DNA of 64,000 nt from Hermatobates lingyangjiaoensis (lineage: Eukaryota > Arthropoda > Insecta > Hemiptera > Hermatobatidae). The DNA is taken from assembly GCA_026182355.1 (NCBI GenBank), contig JAPFBL010000323.1:353501-417500 (forward strand), given 5' to 3'. Each line of letters starts with the position of its first letter. Within the stretch, counting starts at the first letter, position 1. The position numbers were made by a program, and so were the translations under genes. The notes beneath the pieces were generated by a model. It was not told the origin of the DNA and searched no databases. It saw only the letters and a list, made by a program, of their open reading frames with translations. Below are positions 1 through 9,540 of the stretch, piece by piece.

Positions 1-166
1 TAATCTTATCACTTTCCTGTCCATTTCAATACCTAAACACAATGCAATATGAAAATATGAAAAATACTCTTAGCAATATTTTTTTAATAGATGGTACTAA
101 AAAAGTATTTTCATTTTGTCCCAGTAAGAAATTGTTATGAAACCTGATTCGATATATTGCATATAT

Positions 167-172
167 TTTATT
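167..172 (-). terminator. candidate polyadenylation signal of the Lbx gene
   Basis: An AATAAA hexamer on the minus strand lies about 420 bases past the Lbx stop codon. In AT-rich DNA such hexamers arise by chance, so transcript 3'-end data would be needed to confirm it. The stretch 173-590 would then be the 3' UTR. It holds a moderately GC-rich segment at 370-475 and a short (TA)n at 502-520, and no other gene is visible in it. Confidence 0.3.
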
Positions 173-590
173 ATAAAAATGTATTAAATATGATTCTCAT
201 CAGTAAGAGGGAAGCAAATCATTCCTCCCTCCCCTTCCTTCACTGCGGAGGGTACTTGCTGTGTTGTACTAATGTTAAATTAGCTTTGGAAGTTGTTTCA
301 AATAGAGTTTTAGTAATGAAAGGTATGCAAATGGTTGCCTGTTTTTAACAATTTTGGAATTGATTTTACCATAGAGTTATGCAGTGTAGAAGGATGCACT
401 CCTGCCCATGGGTGGGTTGCATAGTGTGGTGGGGTTTATGTGGGCCGACATCGCGCTACACTATCATTCTGAAGACAATGATTTAGTTGTTTCAAAATGA
501 TGTATATATATATATATTGTTTAAAGCTACACCGGTGACTTGAGATCCTGGAAGAAAGGAGTTCCACTCCTTGAGGGGGAAAGGGAAAAG

Positions 591-961
591 TTACTTCTCT
601 GGCGATGGAGGTTTGTCTTCTTCACTCGAAGAAGGCTTTTTCTTCAATATATTAAAATTGTGGACGTTCTCTAAAAAAGTTTTATGCTGTGAAAACACTT
701 TGACACTTTCAACATCCTTTTTTAACTCTTCCATGTCTCTTTTTAACTTGGCTCTTCTGTTTTGAAACCACGTGATGACTTGAGCGTTGCTTAGCCCAAG
801 CGACGCGGCGATTTCATCTCTGTCCGCAGGCGACAGATACTTCTGGTAAAGAAACCTCTTTTCCAGTTCAAATATTTGATGATTGGTGAAAGCTGTGCGT
901 GACTTGCGTTTCTTCTTTGGTTGTTGTCGTGCGTTGAACATCACAGAATTGCCGTTTCCAT
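591..961 (-). CDS. Lbx: Ladybird (Lbx) homeobox transcription factor, last coding exon
   Basis: The encoded segment contains a complete 60-residue homeodomain (about 732-911) starting just before [11 protein letters not shown]. Helix 3 carries the DNA-contacting motif [12 protein letters not shown], with Thr47, Gln50 and Asn51. The run [16 protein letters not shown] is the ladybird/Lbx signature. Lbx proteins are nuclear transcription factors specifying muscle precursors and dorsal interneurons. Upstream, a T-rich tract ending in CTGTTTCAG (minus strand, 962-971) makes a good splice acceptor. The exon therefore starts at 961 with a split codon, close to where vertebrate Lbx1 has its intron, a few residues before the homeodomain. 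The open frame continues past the acceptor to a Met at 998, but that part is intronic. Past the homeodomain the tail ([19 protein letters not shown], then ILKKKP and a Ser/Glu/Pro-rich end) runs to a TAA at 591-593. This N-terminally partial exon looks intact. The exon carrying the expected EH1 repressor motif was not found. Confidence 0.95.
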
Positions 962-1422
962 CTGAAACAGGAAAAACAAACATCATTAGTTTAATCATAT
1001 CTCGAAAAAAGCATGGAAACGCATTCTTTTATTATTATAAATATATAATAATATATATTTGCTAAAGTATGAGCCTAGACCAAATAAAGGAACTAATATC
1101 ATTTATCTTGTACTGTCTGGGTTGGGTACGTTATTAAGGCAAAACCAGTTCTAAGACCATTGATATTTGGTCTTTTTGACAAATAGCAATTAAGTTCATA
1201 CAGTAAGCTAAGTGATATAAGACTGGTTATTACAGTATCTCTTGCAACTATAGAAAATGACGAACTAAGGACAAAAATCTGAACTTTTTTTGTTTATTTT
1301 CAACTCCCACCCTTATTAAGTTATACATGCCAGACACTCGATCAAGACCTCTACACAAATAATCTTTAGTAAAGAGAAACGCATAAATGCGTAGTCAATT
1401 TGGATATTATGTTTAACTGAAA
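962..1422 (-). other. intron sequence upstream of the Lbx homeobox exon
   Basis: AT-rich sequence beginning at the splice acceptor (AG at 962-963, minus strand). No coding potential, RNA gene or clear repeat was seen. The intron continues to the right for an unknown distance. Confidence 0.6.
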
Positions 1423-1470
1423 TGGGTACCGATTAATAAATGAGCCAAATTTTCCCCCTGAAGAAGAGCA
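1423..1470 (+). repeat. SINE 3'-tail remnant (third tail type)
   Basis: This stretch resembles the 3' ends of the SINEs near 16200-16250 and 51620-51680. All share a block reading AATAAATGAGCC followed by a C-rich segment. The tRNA-like head is absent, so this is a 5'-truncated or decayed copy. Confidence 0.4.
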
Positions 1471-1760
1471 GTGTATGGAGGCATGCATGCTTTGGAAGAG
1501 TCAGTGACGACGCTGAAGGCTAATGAAGCGGCTAGTCGCTATACGGCCACTGTACCCTGGTGCAGGGTGTCGGCGAAGGGACACGTCGCCTCCACAGAGG
1601 CTCCTCCGGTGATTAGGGCAGGCATCGCCTAATGAAGCCTTGCCTCCTGCCGTCTTCAACAATTAATTGACCCCAGTGGCGCCTTCTCCTCCCCTGACCA
1701 ATTAACTATATTGCCACAATTTTGAGCCGTATAGCTCCACCGACAAACAGCCTGAGACTG
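1471..1760. promoter_or_regulatory. repeat-poor GC-balanced island close to the Lbx exon (candidate regulatory element)
   Basis: This is the first non-AT-rich, non-repeat segment beyond the homeobox exon. It carries the identical decamer CTAATGAAGC at 1520-1529 and 1629-1638; TAATGA-type cores suit homeodomain factors. No splice-bounded open frame was recognised. The regulatory role is inferred only from composition and position. Confidence 0.25.
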
Positions 1761-2229
1761 TCTCAACAAAAAAAAATGGGTCTCCATCAAAGAGCTCTTA
1801 GGCTCCTTTATTTGTTTACACTCCACCTGCATTAACATGTTGTAAAAGTCCCCTCCTTCAGAGTCTTTTTACACTTCCAGTATTAAAATACCCCTAAGTG
1901 TTTCCCAGCGATAGACGCAGTCTTCTAAGTGTCCCTTGTAAATATAACTTACTGCATTATACAATTAATTTGCAAACCTTGAATTTCAATTATCTCTTTC
2001 AAGGATGCTTCAAATAAAAGTAAAAAAAAAAATTTAAAGTAATATTCATAGAAGAAAGAACAAAACACATACTAAAGTTGATATTTTGAAGAATAGTTCG
2101 TCGTAGGACTTTGGTTTTACTTGTCAGACTAACTAAATCTCTTCTGAGTATATACTTTAGTTCACATTAATTATATTAGAAAGTATTTTGTTCTGTTCTG
2201 TGTTCTATGTATTTTTGTTTTGTATATAT
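1761..2229. other. no gene seen
   Basis: AT-rich unique-looking sequence with homopolymer runs. Nothing recognisable is present. Confidence 0.4.
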
Positions 2230-2396
2230 CAGGGGGTGGCCTACCTGCGGCTCTCGAGCCAAATGCAGTTCTTTGAAGGATTATTTTTAAGGCTCTTTAA
2301 CAAAATGATTATCGTTCCATATGTATTTTTTCGGTTCGTGAAACTTTTCAAATTTTGAAAAATGGCTCGGACTATCAAGGAGCTTGGACACCCCTG
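2230..2396. mobile_element. hAT-type MITE
   Basis: A 167-bp element. Its left end starts CAGGGGGTGGCC and the complement of its right end starts CAGGGGTGTCCAAG, which are hAT-type terminal inverted repeats. The flanking octamers GTATATAT and GTGCATAT match at 6 of 8 positions, as expected for an aged 8-bp target duplication. There is no coding capacity, so it depended on a transposase supplied elsewhere. Confidence 0.65.
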
Positions 2397-2641
2397 GTGC
2401 ATATCATATATCAATGTCTAAACCAGAGTAAAAATCAGAAAAAAGACTAAGATTCTTCAGATTTTTCGACCGTAACAAGCGGTCTTTGTCAGAGTCAAAA
2501 CTGATACTGAAGGAGTGTTCTAAAAACCTCTGACGAAGTCCGCAGTTACGGTTGAAAGATCGTAGTCTCTTCTTCTGATTTCTTACTCTTTCTTACTCTG
2601 TTTTAAACGTCGTTTTTTATTCCACGTGTTTATTGTGAAAT
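2397..2641. mobile_element. decayed inverted PLE terminal-repeat fragments
   Basis: Diverged copies of the family that carries GACCG/CGGTT hairpins at 13664-13736 face each other here (about 2455-2500 and 2520-2600). They end in a (TA)n tract near 2642-2671. They carry recognisable but mutated CTGACGAAG-type cores. Confidence 0.5.
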
Positions 2642-2671
2642 CTCATTATATTATATATATATATATATATA

Positions 2672-2835
2672 ATTAAAAGAAACAGTCCAGCGGACTTTTT
2701 TAAATAAAATAAATTCAAAACGAAGGAAACACACAGAAAGACACAGGCATAACTCACATCGATATTTCGACTATCGTCGTCATCAGGAGGTGTGAAGAGC
2801 GAAGAGTCCCGCAGGAAGTCAGGGCGGTGACTTCA
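2672..2835 (-). mobile_element. PLE terminal-repeat fragment between two (TA)n tracts
   Basis: This is the same family as 16748-16935, 22131-22262 and 61385-61608. On the minus strand the order is a GC-rich block, the conserved core at 2765-2786 (CTGATGA, C, hairpin GAC-GATA-GTC, GAAA), about 80 bases ending in GTCCGCTGGAC, then (TA)n. The other side runs directly into the long (TA)n at 2836-2880. Confidence 0.6.
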
Positions 2836-2843
2836 ATATATAT

Positions 2844-2880
<37 letters not shown>
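2836..2880. repeat. (TA)n microsatellite
   Basis: About 45 bases of alternating T and A with one phase break, joined on both sides to PLE fragments. Confidence 0.9.
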
Positions 2881-2888
2881 GATACACA

Positions 2889-2992
2889 CTGGAGAAATTG
2901 TGTAAGAAACAGATACAAGCCAAATATGGTACGTTATTTAACAATATATGTTTAAATGAAGGACTGCTTCCAACTTTTACAAATATATATAT
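2889..2992 (+). pseudogene. PLE N-terminal ORF fragment ending in (TA)n
   Basis: An open segment with the pattern LEKL..KQ.QAKYG, then NICLNEGLLPTFTNIYI, typical of all the N-terminal PLE fragments in this window. The reading frame dissolves into (TA)n exactly at the codons for T-N-I-Y. The reverse-transcriptase domain that should follow is missing. Confidence 0.55.
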
Positions 2993-3004
2993 ACTCTTTT
3001 GTTG

Positions 3005-3182
3005 AAAATACGATCCAAAACGGACAAATATAGTTCAATGTAGAAAAAGAAACAGAGAGAAATTAAAAACACACACTTACTGTCTCTTATCTCTCCTAAA
3101 GACTGTTCAAACCGAAAATTAGAGAGTGTAAGTGTGTTTTTTTAATTTCTCTATATTTCTTTTTCTACAATGAACTATATAT
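3005..3182. mobile_element. divergent inverted pair of PLE terminal fragments
   Basis: Arms at about 3030-3085 and 3115-3175 are inverted copies of the family also seen at 52377-52665. The central core is degraded to a form of CTGAAGAC-GGT-TCA-ACC-GAAA. The outer ends meet short TA-rich tracts. Confidence 0.5.
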
Positions 3183-3191
3183 ATGTATATA

Positions 3192-3308
3192 TTGCGGATT
3201 GCTTCTCAACGCCAGTATTTCGCACTCTTCTTCCTGATGACGACGGATGTCAAAATATCCAAGTGAGTTTCTGTAGTGACTTTCTCTGTTTCTTTCCAGA
3301 GAAATTAT
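3192..3308 (+). mobile_element. PLE terminal fragment
   Basis: Contains a core at 3234-3254: CTGATGA, C, hairpin GAC-GGAT-GTC, then AAAA where the other families have GAAA. The downstream sequence AGTGAGTT is shared with 9085-9208 and 13443-13564. It ends in an irregular TA/TAA tract at 3305-3395. Confidence 0.5.
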
Positions 3309-3387
3309 ATATATATAATATAATATATTAATATAATATAATAATATAATATATGTATACATATAATATGTAATATAATATATACAT

Positions 3388-4160
3388 ATATTAGTATAAG
3401 TTAACAGCAGATTCTCATTTAAACATATTTGATTGAAATAAACGGCAGCTTCTGCATTCACGACTTTAATACTCGTCCTTTCCAGCCTCCTGACTATTTC
3501 TCTTTGAGTGGAGGGAAGTTTCCACAAAAGTTGACCTAATGACATGTTATGACACTTTAGGCACTCGGTCACTGTTTAAAAACACTTCAGTAAAAATGTT
3601 GTATTGATATAAAAATTACTAACTAGCTTTCGATTTTCATAAATCATCATCAGGTTTATAGTATAATCAGGATATAGTAATAATAAACTAAGCTACAATA
3701 ACAATTACAGTGATAATAATAATAATAATAACTACGGCACAGTAAAGTTAACAATTCGAAAGTCCCGCTGAGGTTGAGGTTGCAAAACTGTTACTCAGCT
3801 GATCCAGGCCCACTCAACCGTTGGTCTCCTTTATTATTTTAAAGGCACTGTCGAAGGTTATGCAGCTGGGAATAATGCAGTTAACATTGGACTGAACATT
3901 CATTGAGGGCTGAATATCTTTAATATACAGCGCCTCAAGGATCTGGAGATGGCTACAATTGCTTTAAGATCTTAACACTACTGTTCCATTGACTAGCATT
4001 TACCTTGCCAGTGCAATCTTGTGAACTCCTTTTGCGTGTCATTAGGACAACTTTTGTGGAAACTTCCCTCCACTCAAAGAGAAACAGTCAGGAGACTGGA
4101 AAGGACGAGTATTAAAGTCGTGAATGCGGAAGCTGCCGTTTATTTCAATCAAATATACAT
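3388..4160. mobile_element. divergent inverted PLE pair carrying N-terminal ORF fragments
   Basis: On the minus strand, 3572-3388 encodes a start followed by SLGQLLWKLPSTQREIVRRL, then VVNAEAAVYFNQICLNENLL, and it enters TA-rich sequence at TYTNI. On the plus strand, 4039-4157 encodes nearly the same peptide and is cut at FNQI. The two copies diverge from a shared centre. The minus-strand copy is preceded by a conserved core at 3628-3653. The centre (3660-4036) looks like the 5' part of the terminal repeat and codes for nothing recognisable. Confidence 0.6.
3628..3653 (-). ncRNA. hammerhead-like core in PLE repeat
   Basis: CTGATGA, T, hairpin GATTT-ATGA-AAATC, GAAA. It lies about 55 bases before the PLE N-terminal open frame. 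Confidence 0.4.
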
Positions 4161-4164
4161 ATTA

Positions 4165-4280
4165 TCAAAATGATTGTGTTGGGGAATTTCAATCTATTAC
4201 GTTTCCACACAAAACAGCTTTATGTTAAAACTAAAAACGCGTTTCAAACACTTATGGTAGTGTTTTTCTTCATGTTTACA
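4165..4280 (-). mobile_element. PLE terminal fragment (GAAACGC family)
   Basis: On the minus strand a core-like element reads ATGAAGA, A, hairpin AAACAC...GTGTTT, GAAACGC. It is related to the copies at 8234-8460, 27660-27790, 48130-48190 and 62165-62300. The first core base is mutated. Confidence 0.4.
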
Positions 4281-4350
4281 ACTGCTATTGAGGGCGATAT
4301 GCCAACAGGGATCTAGGAAGGACTTCTAAGTCAGTGGTTTGATCATTGAT

Positions 4351-4567
4351 GTATATATATATATACCATGATAAACAAAAAACGGTCCGGCAGTACAGAT
4401 TACAATTAAAATAAGCAGTGACACATAAACTGATACACAACAAAGACTCACTTTTCAATATTTCGACCGTAATGGCGGTCGTCCTCAGGAGAAGAAGTGA
4501 ATTGACGGAGGGACGACAGTCAACACAACTTTGTTGTGTTTCAGTTTATGTGTCACTGCTTATTTTA

Positions 4568-4602
<35 letters not shown>
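4351..4602. mobile_element. divergent inverted PLE terminal pair between (TA)n tracts
   Basis: The left arm (4365-4490, minus) carries a perfect core; the right arm (4518-4570) is the inverted copy of the outer part only. Both outer ends run into (TA)n (4351-4364 and 4572-4601). Same family as 30321-30500 and 39580-40215. An open frame through it is accidental. Confidence 0.6.
4461..4488 (-). ncRNA. hammerhead-like core in PLE repeat
   Basis: CTGAGGA, C, hairpin GACCG-CCATTA-CGGTC, GAAA, with all five stem pairs Watson-Crick. Confidence 0.4.
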
Positions 4603-5619
4603 ACAATTTTTGAAAACATGCTACTCAATAGCTACCATAGTAAAACCCATGCATTGATTTCTTCACATCAAATTAACTAACCCTTGTAACATTTTAGAAC
4701 TTTTATACAATAATTGAATTCATTTATTCTTTATTAAATGAAAAGAACAATTAAGTTTGAATTTTTCATATAAAAAAAATAAACATCTATTTATTGATAA
4801 TTGAGAATAGAATTGTAGGTCTGGAGGTATATCGTAATAGAATTGTTGTCTTATATAGCATTTGATGTCTTCTTTCATAGAGATATAATGTTTTATAGTA
4901 AAAGAATTGTTTACAAATGTCTATTAAAAATCGGCAAAAAAAATAACTCATTTCATTTAAATTCCTAACTGTATTGTAGTATTGACAATAAAATTAAAAT
5001 TTACACTTGACATAAAAAATATATGAGATTTCAGTTTTTATTATTTATTTTATTATTTCCAATGAAAATTATTGTTATTTTAGTATTTCCTTTGTAAAAG
5101 AACATCTACTTTCTTGAAAATAAATCTTAAAAAAACTCTCCTTACGCAGAACTTTCCTGACTTAGAAAAAAATGTTGTTTAATTTGCCTTGTAAATATAA
5201 AATTATTATATTCTTAAATATTTAATTTATAATTCTTTTAAAATGTTGAATAGTTTTTCTTTGATATTAATAATTCCCTTTGTATTTTCGCTATAAACAT
5301 TTTTCTATCTATGGAAACTGTTTTTGTTGCAGTTCTTGATGTATTTCTGTGCAGGAGCTCTATGTTTCCAAGGTATGTTTAATAATCAAATATTAATTTT
5401 GTATTTCAAAGAAAACAAAATTTTTGATATGGAAAAAGATTTTTGAATAGAATCCGTAATTCGTGAATACCTTTCAATTGCCAACCCTTATTTAGTTAGG
5501 TAATGCTACGGGTGAAACATGTAGGTCTGAAACTATCTATGAACTGGGCTCTGTTTAAGTATTAGAGAAAGTTTTTTTAGCACCCTTCAAAGCTAAATCG
5601 TTATAAGAGAAGGGGTATT
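4603..5619. other. no gene seen
   Basis: Very AT-rich sequence with homopolymers. No coding frame or repeat was identified. Confidence 0.4.
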
Positions 5620-6555
5620 TTAATGATGAGGTAATCGACCTAATGTTGTTAATCTCTCATTAAGGAATTCAGGAGAGCACACTCTTAACACCCTCAAAAA
5701 CATATTTTTAAAAATAGAAATTTTAACATTTTTTGGATGGGAAGAATAAAAGTGAACATATGCTTTAACGTAACTCTTTAGGTAACCTATGGATCAGGAC
5801 ATCTAAGAAGAGCAAATTACCACTTACTTCTTCTTCCATTGTGAACTGGATTGTCGACACAAATGAATTTAATTTTATTAGAAAAGCATCTTTATTTATA
5901 GAATTAGGACGGACAGATGCATAGTATATCGTCAACATTTCTATACCATTTAACATGTCTAGGCAGTATTGAGCTTAACATTTTAGTTTCAAAAAATTCC
6001 ATGTAAAATTACTCATGAGGAGGGATAAGTAGTTACTCATTGCAAGCCCAAATTTTAGTATATAATAATTATTTTCAAACTAAAAATGACAAATACATGA
6101 ATTTGTTAATACCACTGAGGTTATTATGATTTATATTAGAAATAGGTAAAACCGTCATACCTCGTAAGATGATCCTGGAGTTGGAGCGCTTTCGGACGTT
6201 GTCCTACAAACCTACTAGGTTTGTTGCGATCGAAGATTGACAACGTCCGAAAGCGCTCCCACTCCAGGATCATCCTACGAGGTATGACGGTTTTACCTAT
6301 TTCTAATATGAAAATGACAATCTACTACACATAGCTTTACTCTATTATAGTGGTAGATGGAAGGGGAAGGGAATAATTAACCAATTCCTCTTGGAGTAAG
6401 CTCAAAAGATCAGTTACAGGTACATTGGTAAAAAGAGACTTCACATCGAAACTGATTAATCTATAATTTTTATTCATCTTGACGCTTTTTAATTTTCTAA
6501 TTAAATCAACATTTTTTCAATATGACTGAAATTTTTCCAATTAATTATTCTTGGT
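5620..6555 (-). pseudogene. PLE reverse transcriptase, decayed and interrupted
   Basis: Read on the minus strand across several frames, the Penelope-type RT motifs appear in order. Motif A is SFDVKSLFTNVPV (about 6450-6410). LCVVDCHF follows near 6325. Motif B is GLAMSNYLSLLMSNF (near 6040). Motif C, with the catalytic YxDD-like WYRNVDD, is near 5935. Then come FTMEEE and LLFLDVL (5860-5780) and a thumb segment with YVHFYSSHP and LRVCSPEFL (5740-5650). Stops and frameshifts rule out function. A 218-bp palindromic element (6093-6310) interrupts it between motifs A and B. RTs of this family copy PLE RNA at the target site. The upstream N-terminal part and downstream GIY-YIG endonuclease were not seen next to it. 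Confidence 0.8.
6093..6310. mobile_element. palindromic PLE-derived element inserted in a PLE RT
   Basis: Arms 6135-6203 and 6239-6307 are near-perfect inverted repeats around a short spacer. The insertion is bounded by a perfect 10-bp duplication, AAAATGACAA, at 6083-6092 and 6311-6320. Removing it rejoins the reverse-transcriptase sequence. Its left end (CCACTGAGGTTA, complement of TAACCTCAGTGG) matches the asymmetric end of the related element at 56421-56661. Arms differ in sequence from that copy but share the GAAACC or GAAAGC block and the CTCGTA block. Confidence 0.75.
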
Positions 6556-6822
6556 CTTGTTTTCCCATTTCATATTGTGGTTGATCATTGATACCATATA
6601 TATAAACTTCGTGAGTTTGTTTCTTTGCTCACCCATTTCCTGTGAAGATCAGAAGAGACCTGAAATTATTATGAACTTTACTTTTGTCGTGATTGGCTTT
6701 GTTGTAATTGTATTACATAATAAAAAATCATATTTGAGGGTCATGGTAGCCCAGTCACTTGCGTACTCGTTTCGACTTTCTACAATATTATTTCTCATTA
6801 GGAGGTCAATAGTTTATATATA

Positions 6823-6825
<3 letters not shown>

Positions 6826-6866
<41 letters not shown>
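6826..6866. repeat. (TA)n microsatellite
   Basis: About 41 bases of alternating A and T. A repeat-R1 copy starts just to the right. Confidence 0.9.
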
Positions 6867-6870
<4 letters not shown>

Positions 6871-7270
6871 TTTATGGTTTAACTATTACATTTGAGGTTA
6901 AAAATAAATAATTTTAGAAACAAACTTGAACACAACTGTCAGATAAATACGAATATTCTAAGGTAATATTAAAAAGTCACATTCCTTACATTAATGTTAT
7001 TTTATGTTGGGTAAATATTTCAACACATGGCACTTTAAATTCATGCATTTTTTCATTACCACAGAGGTTAGTAACATTAATATTAAAATTACAGTAATCC
7101 GTCTTACCTCGTACCCTGCTGCTGAAGCTCTTATAACTACTATAAATCTATAAACTATAAATACTCTACTATAAAAACCGAAACGATGGCTGGGAAGTTA
7201 AATTTGAATCAGACGAACTGACCAGAGTCCTGATAAACTTTTAATTTGGTATAAATGTGATTAGCACCAA
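6866..7270 (+). repeat. partial copy of dispersed repeat R1 with a PLE-like arm
   Basis: 6866-7030 aligns by eye with 10870-11010 and 21130-21270, sharing AACTTGAACACAA-type and CATTAATGTTATTTTATGTTG blocks. The stretch 7045-7140 is a single arm of the palindromic family of 56421-56661. 7180-7270 contains an R1-like GAAACGATGGC block. Confidence 0.5.
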
Positions 7271-8164
7271 ATAGGTTAGCTCAAAAACATTGATAGATGA
7301 TACCGTTATACCTAGTATAATATACCACTTTTATTATCTTTCAATAGATTTTGACTTTATTAAATGCTGTCGTCATAAGAGGAAATAGTACGATGAAAAG
7401 ATGACAGTCAACTGAGAAGCTTTACAGATTGTAGACCAGGGCAGGATAACATTAAAAAAAAAGTCTATGTTGTAAAGAATAAAAGTCCGTTATCTATAAA
7501 AAGAAATCCATAAAGTTCATAATAAAAACAGAAAAAGTACTGGGAATAACAAAAAAAAAAAAATTAACTAAGTAAATATAAATAATAATAAAAGAAAAGA
7601 AACATTAAGGGAAAAAAAAATATAAATTTGACAACAAATTAAAAATTAATTATGAAAATTAAGAAACTAAAGTGAAATACAAAAGCAATAAATAAATAAT
7701 GGTTTAAGCATTGAACAAAAAGGAATTAATGGTTAATACCAGAATGTAAGTGTGCAGTTAAGAGGTAGACGTGGGCTTCTTTAGAAGCTCTTAATATGGC
7801 GCATCTATTGCGACAAAGTACCTTTATGAGGATTTGCCCTTTAAACATTCATTAAATCTGAGATTATATATATATATTTAATAAAAGTCCTGAATCACTG
7901 ATCTCGTCACGCTTTTTGATAACTTTTCCGACTTTCTTATCTGGTATCTCAAATTATCATGTATACCAAATAGCAATTCTCAAAAAAGTTTTATTTTCAA
8001 TGATTGTCATTATTCTAAACGAATTACTAATGTACTTTTTTTTTAATGTACGTTTCTATCAACAATGGGCATCTTCAAGGAATTATAACAAAACAAACTA
8101 AAACTAGCAATTTATAATATATCTTTATTACTTGTCCAATCTGTTATAGTGTGGTATTTACTCA
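7271..8164. other. no gene seen
   Basis: AT-rich sequence with long A runs at about 7540-7620. No supported coding or RNA feature. Confidence 0.4.
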
Positions 8165-8480
8165 TATTGGGGAATTTTATAAATTTATGTCTCCACACAA
8201 AAAAAAATAAGAGATTAATATTAAAACTAACAAGGCGTTTCGAACACTTAGTGATTATTTTTCAGGTTTACATCTAAAAAAAAATATCTGCAAGCTTTAA
8301 GAACATCAAATTGTTTGAATCATAATTCGTAATAATTATATAATGAATTATTCATATTATATAATGAATTATGATATCACTCATTCTGATGTTTTTAAAG
8401 CTTACAGATATCTGTATTTTTTTTTAAGAGTAAACCTGAAGAAGAACACTAATCAGGTAGTAGTAGTATATGTTATTGCA
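8165..8480. mobile_element. divergent inverted PLE terminal pair (GAAACGC family)
   Basis: Arms at about 8234-8335 and 8365-8460 are inverted copies. The left arm (minus) reads CTGAAAA, then an AACAC/GTGTT hairpin and GAAACGC. The right arm (plus) starts CTGAAGAAGAACAC. The centre is an AT-rich palindrome at about 8322-8372. Confidence 0.45.
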
Positions 8481-8668
8481 ACAAGCAGCTCGAAAAAAAA
8501 TTGGTTCTAAGTCTCTTTTAAGTTTTCAATATATTTATACTGCTTGTCATCATTTGTATACTTAGTTTCATTCCATCGTCATATTTTATATGCTCCATAG
8601 CAGCACCTGCAGCAAGGTCCTAAAGCCTCCTAGATTACTTTGTAGTTAGTTTTAATATATCACAGTTC

Positions 8669-8990
8669 TTAAAATGTAATTGTAACTAGATACAATTGGT
8701 TGAAATGTACCGCAGCTTCGGCATTTACGACTTTAACATTAAGCTGTTCCAGCCTCCTGACAGTCTTACGAATAGAATGTGGTAATTGGCAAATAAGTTG
8801 TCCAAAGGGCATTGAGACAGTTTTTTGAAACACTTTAATAAATATCAACAATATTTATACAACTGGAAAACTAACATCATAGGTAAAGAATTTAACATTA
8901 CTTACTACTCCATTAGATAGAAACAAGTTTTCGACTATGCCATAGTCATCGTCAGGTTGGGAATTATTAGTCTTACATTTTTGAAAATTT
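8669..8990 (-). mobile_element. PLE unit: conserved core plus N-terminal ORF fragment
   Basis: On the minus strand the core at 8955-8929 is followed after about 130 bases by an open frame with SMPFGQLICQLPHSIRKTVR, then VKVVNAEAAVHFNQL (about 8812-8690). The N-terminal peptide resembles those at 3388-4160 and 34618-34776. The frame ends early, before the T-N-I-Y point. Confidence 0.55.
8929..8955 (-). ncRNA. hammerhead-like core in PLE repeat
   Basis: CTGACGA, T, hairpin GACTAT-GGC-ATAGTC, GAAA; six perfect base pairs. Confidence 0.42.
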
Positions 8991-9000
8991 GGAAATTTTA

Positions 9001-9090
9001 AAATTTAAAAAAACAATGAAACAGTTTAAAGAATTTGAAATATACCTCCAAGAAGATTTGCAGCCAACTTATACTAATATATATAAACTT
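9001..9090 (+). pseudogene. PLE N-terminal ORF fragment
   Basis: The plus-strand frame ends in YLQEDLQPTYTNIYKL, matching the conserved ending of the other N-terminal fragments. The next unit, in opposite orientation, follows immediately. Confidence 0.45.
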
Positions 9091-9206
9091 TAACACATAG
9101 GAAAGAACACAGAAAGTCACTACAGAACTCATTTCGATATTTCGACATCCGTCGTCATCAGGACTCGCGTTGAGAAGCAAACTGCTACCCAAACAAACTA
9201 CTACAA

Positions 9207-9208
<2 letters not shown>
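9085..9208 (-). mobile_element. PLE terminal fragment ending in (TA)n
   Basis: Carries a perfect core at 9140-9161 (CTGATGA, C, GAC-GGAT-GTC, GAAA) followed on the minus strand by a TGAGTTCTGTAGTGACTTTC block shared with 3192-3308. The centre side contains a GCGTTGAGAAGC block and meets (TA)n at 9209-9240. Confidence 0.55.
9140..9161 (-). ncRNA. hammerhead-like core in PLE repeat
   Basis: CTGATGA, C, hairpin GAC-GGAT-GTC, GAAA. Confidence 0.38.

Positions 9209-9240
<32 letters not shown>
9209..9240. repeat. (TA)n microsatellite
   Basis: About 30 bases of alternating T and A between a PLE fragment and a SINE. Confidence 0.9.
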
Positions 9241-9245
<5 letters not shown>

Positions 9246-9540
9246 TAAACCGATCGTCTAGCGGGTTAGAAACGTCAGACTTTTACGGTCTTTTTGTTTG
9301 ATCGGTGATTCTACATTGGGAGCCTTAAATTTTGCCTAACTGAAGTACATTTAGAGTAGGGATCTTTAACGAACACCTGACTTCATATAGGCTCAGGACT
9401 GACGGCTTAATGTCCTTCTTTGAGGGACGATGTACTCAGATTTATTCATCTCTCGCGTGAATAAATCGAGGGCCAGAGTGGGTATCGAACCCTGGATCTA
9501 CCAGTTTAGAGGTGATTGTGTTAGCCTCTGAGCCAAGCTT
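9238..9540 (-). mobile_element. tRNA-derived SINE, tail type 1
   Basis: Minus-strand copy. Box B (GGTTCGATACC) lies at 9481-9491; the box A region near 9526-9536 is altered. The body contains the conserved blocks GAATAAATC, GGACGTTAA-like, TCAGGT-like and GTAGAATCACCGATCAAACA-type. The 3' end is the GATCGGTTTAAACAATAA tail. Confidence 0.8.

Noticed and set aside
883..1065. Plus-strand open frame overlapping the homeobox exon
   Set aside because: Antisense shadow of the Lbx exon and its intron.
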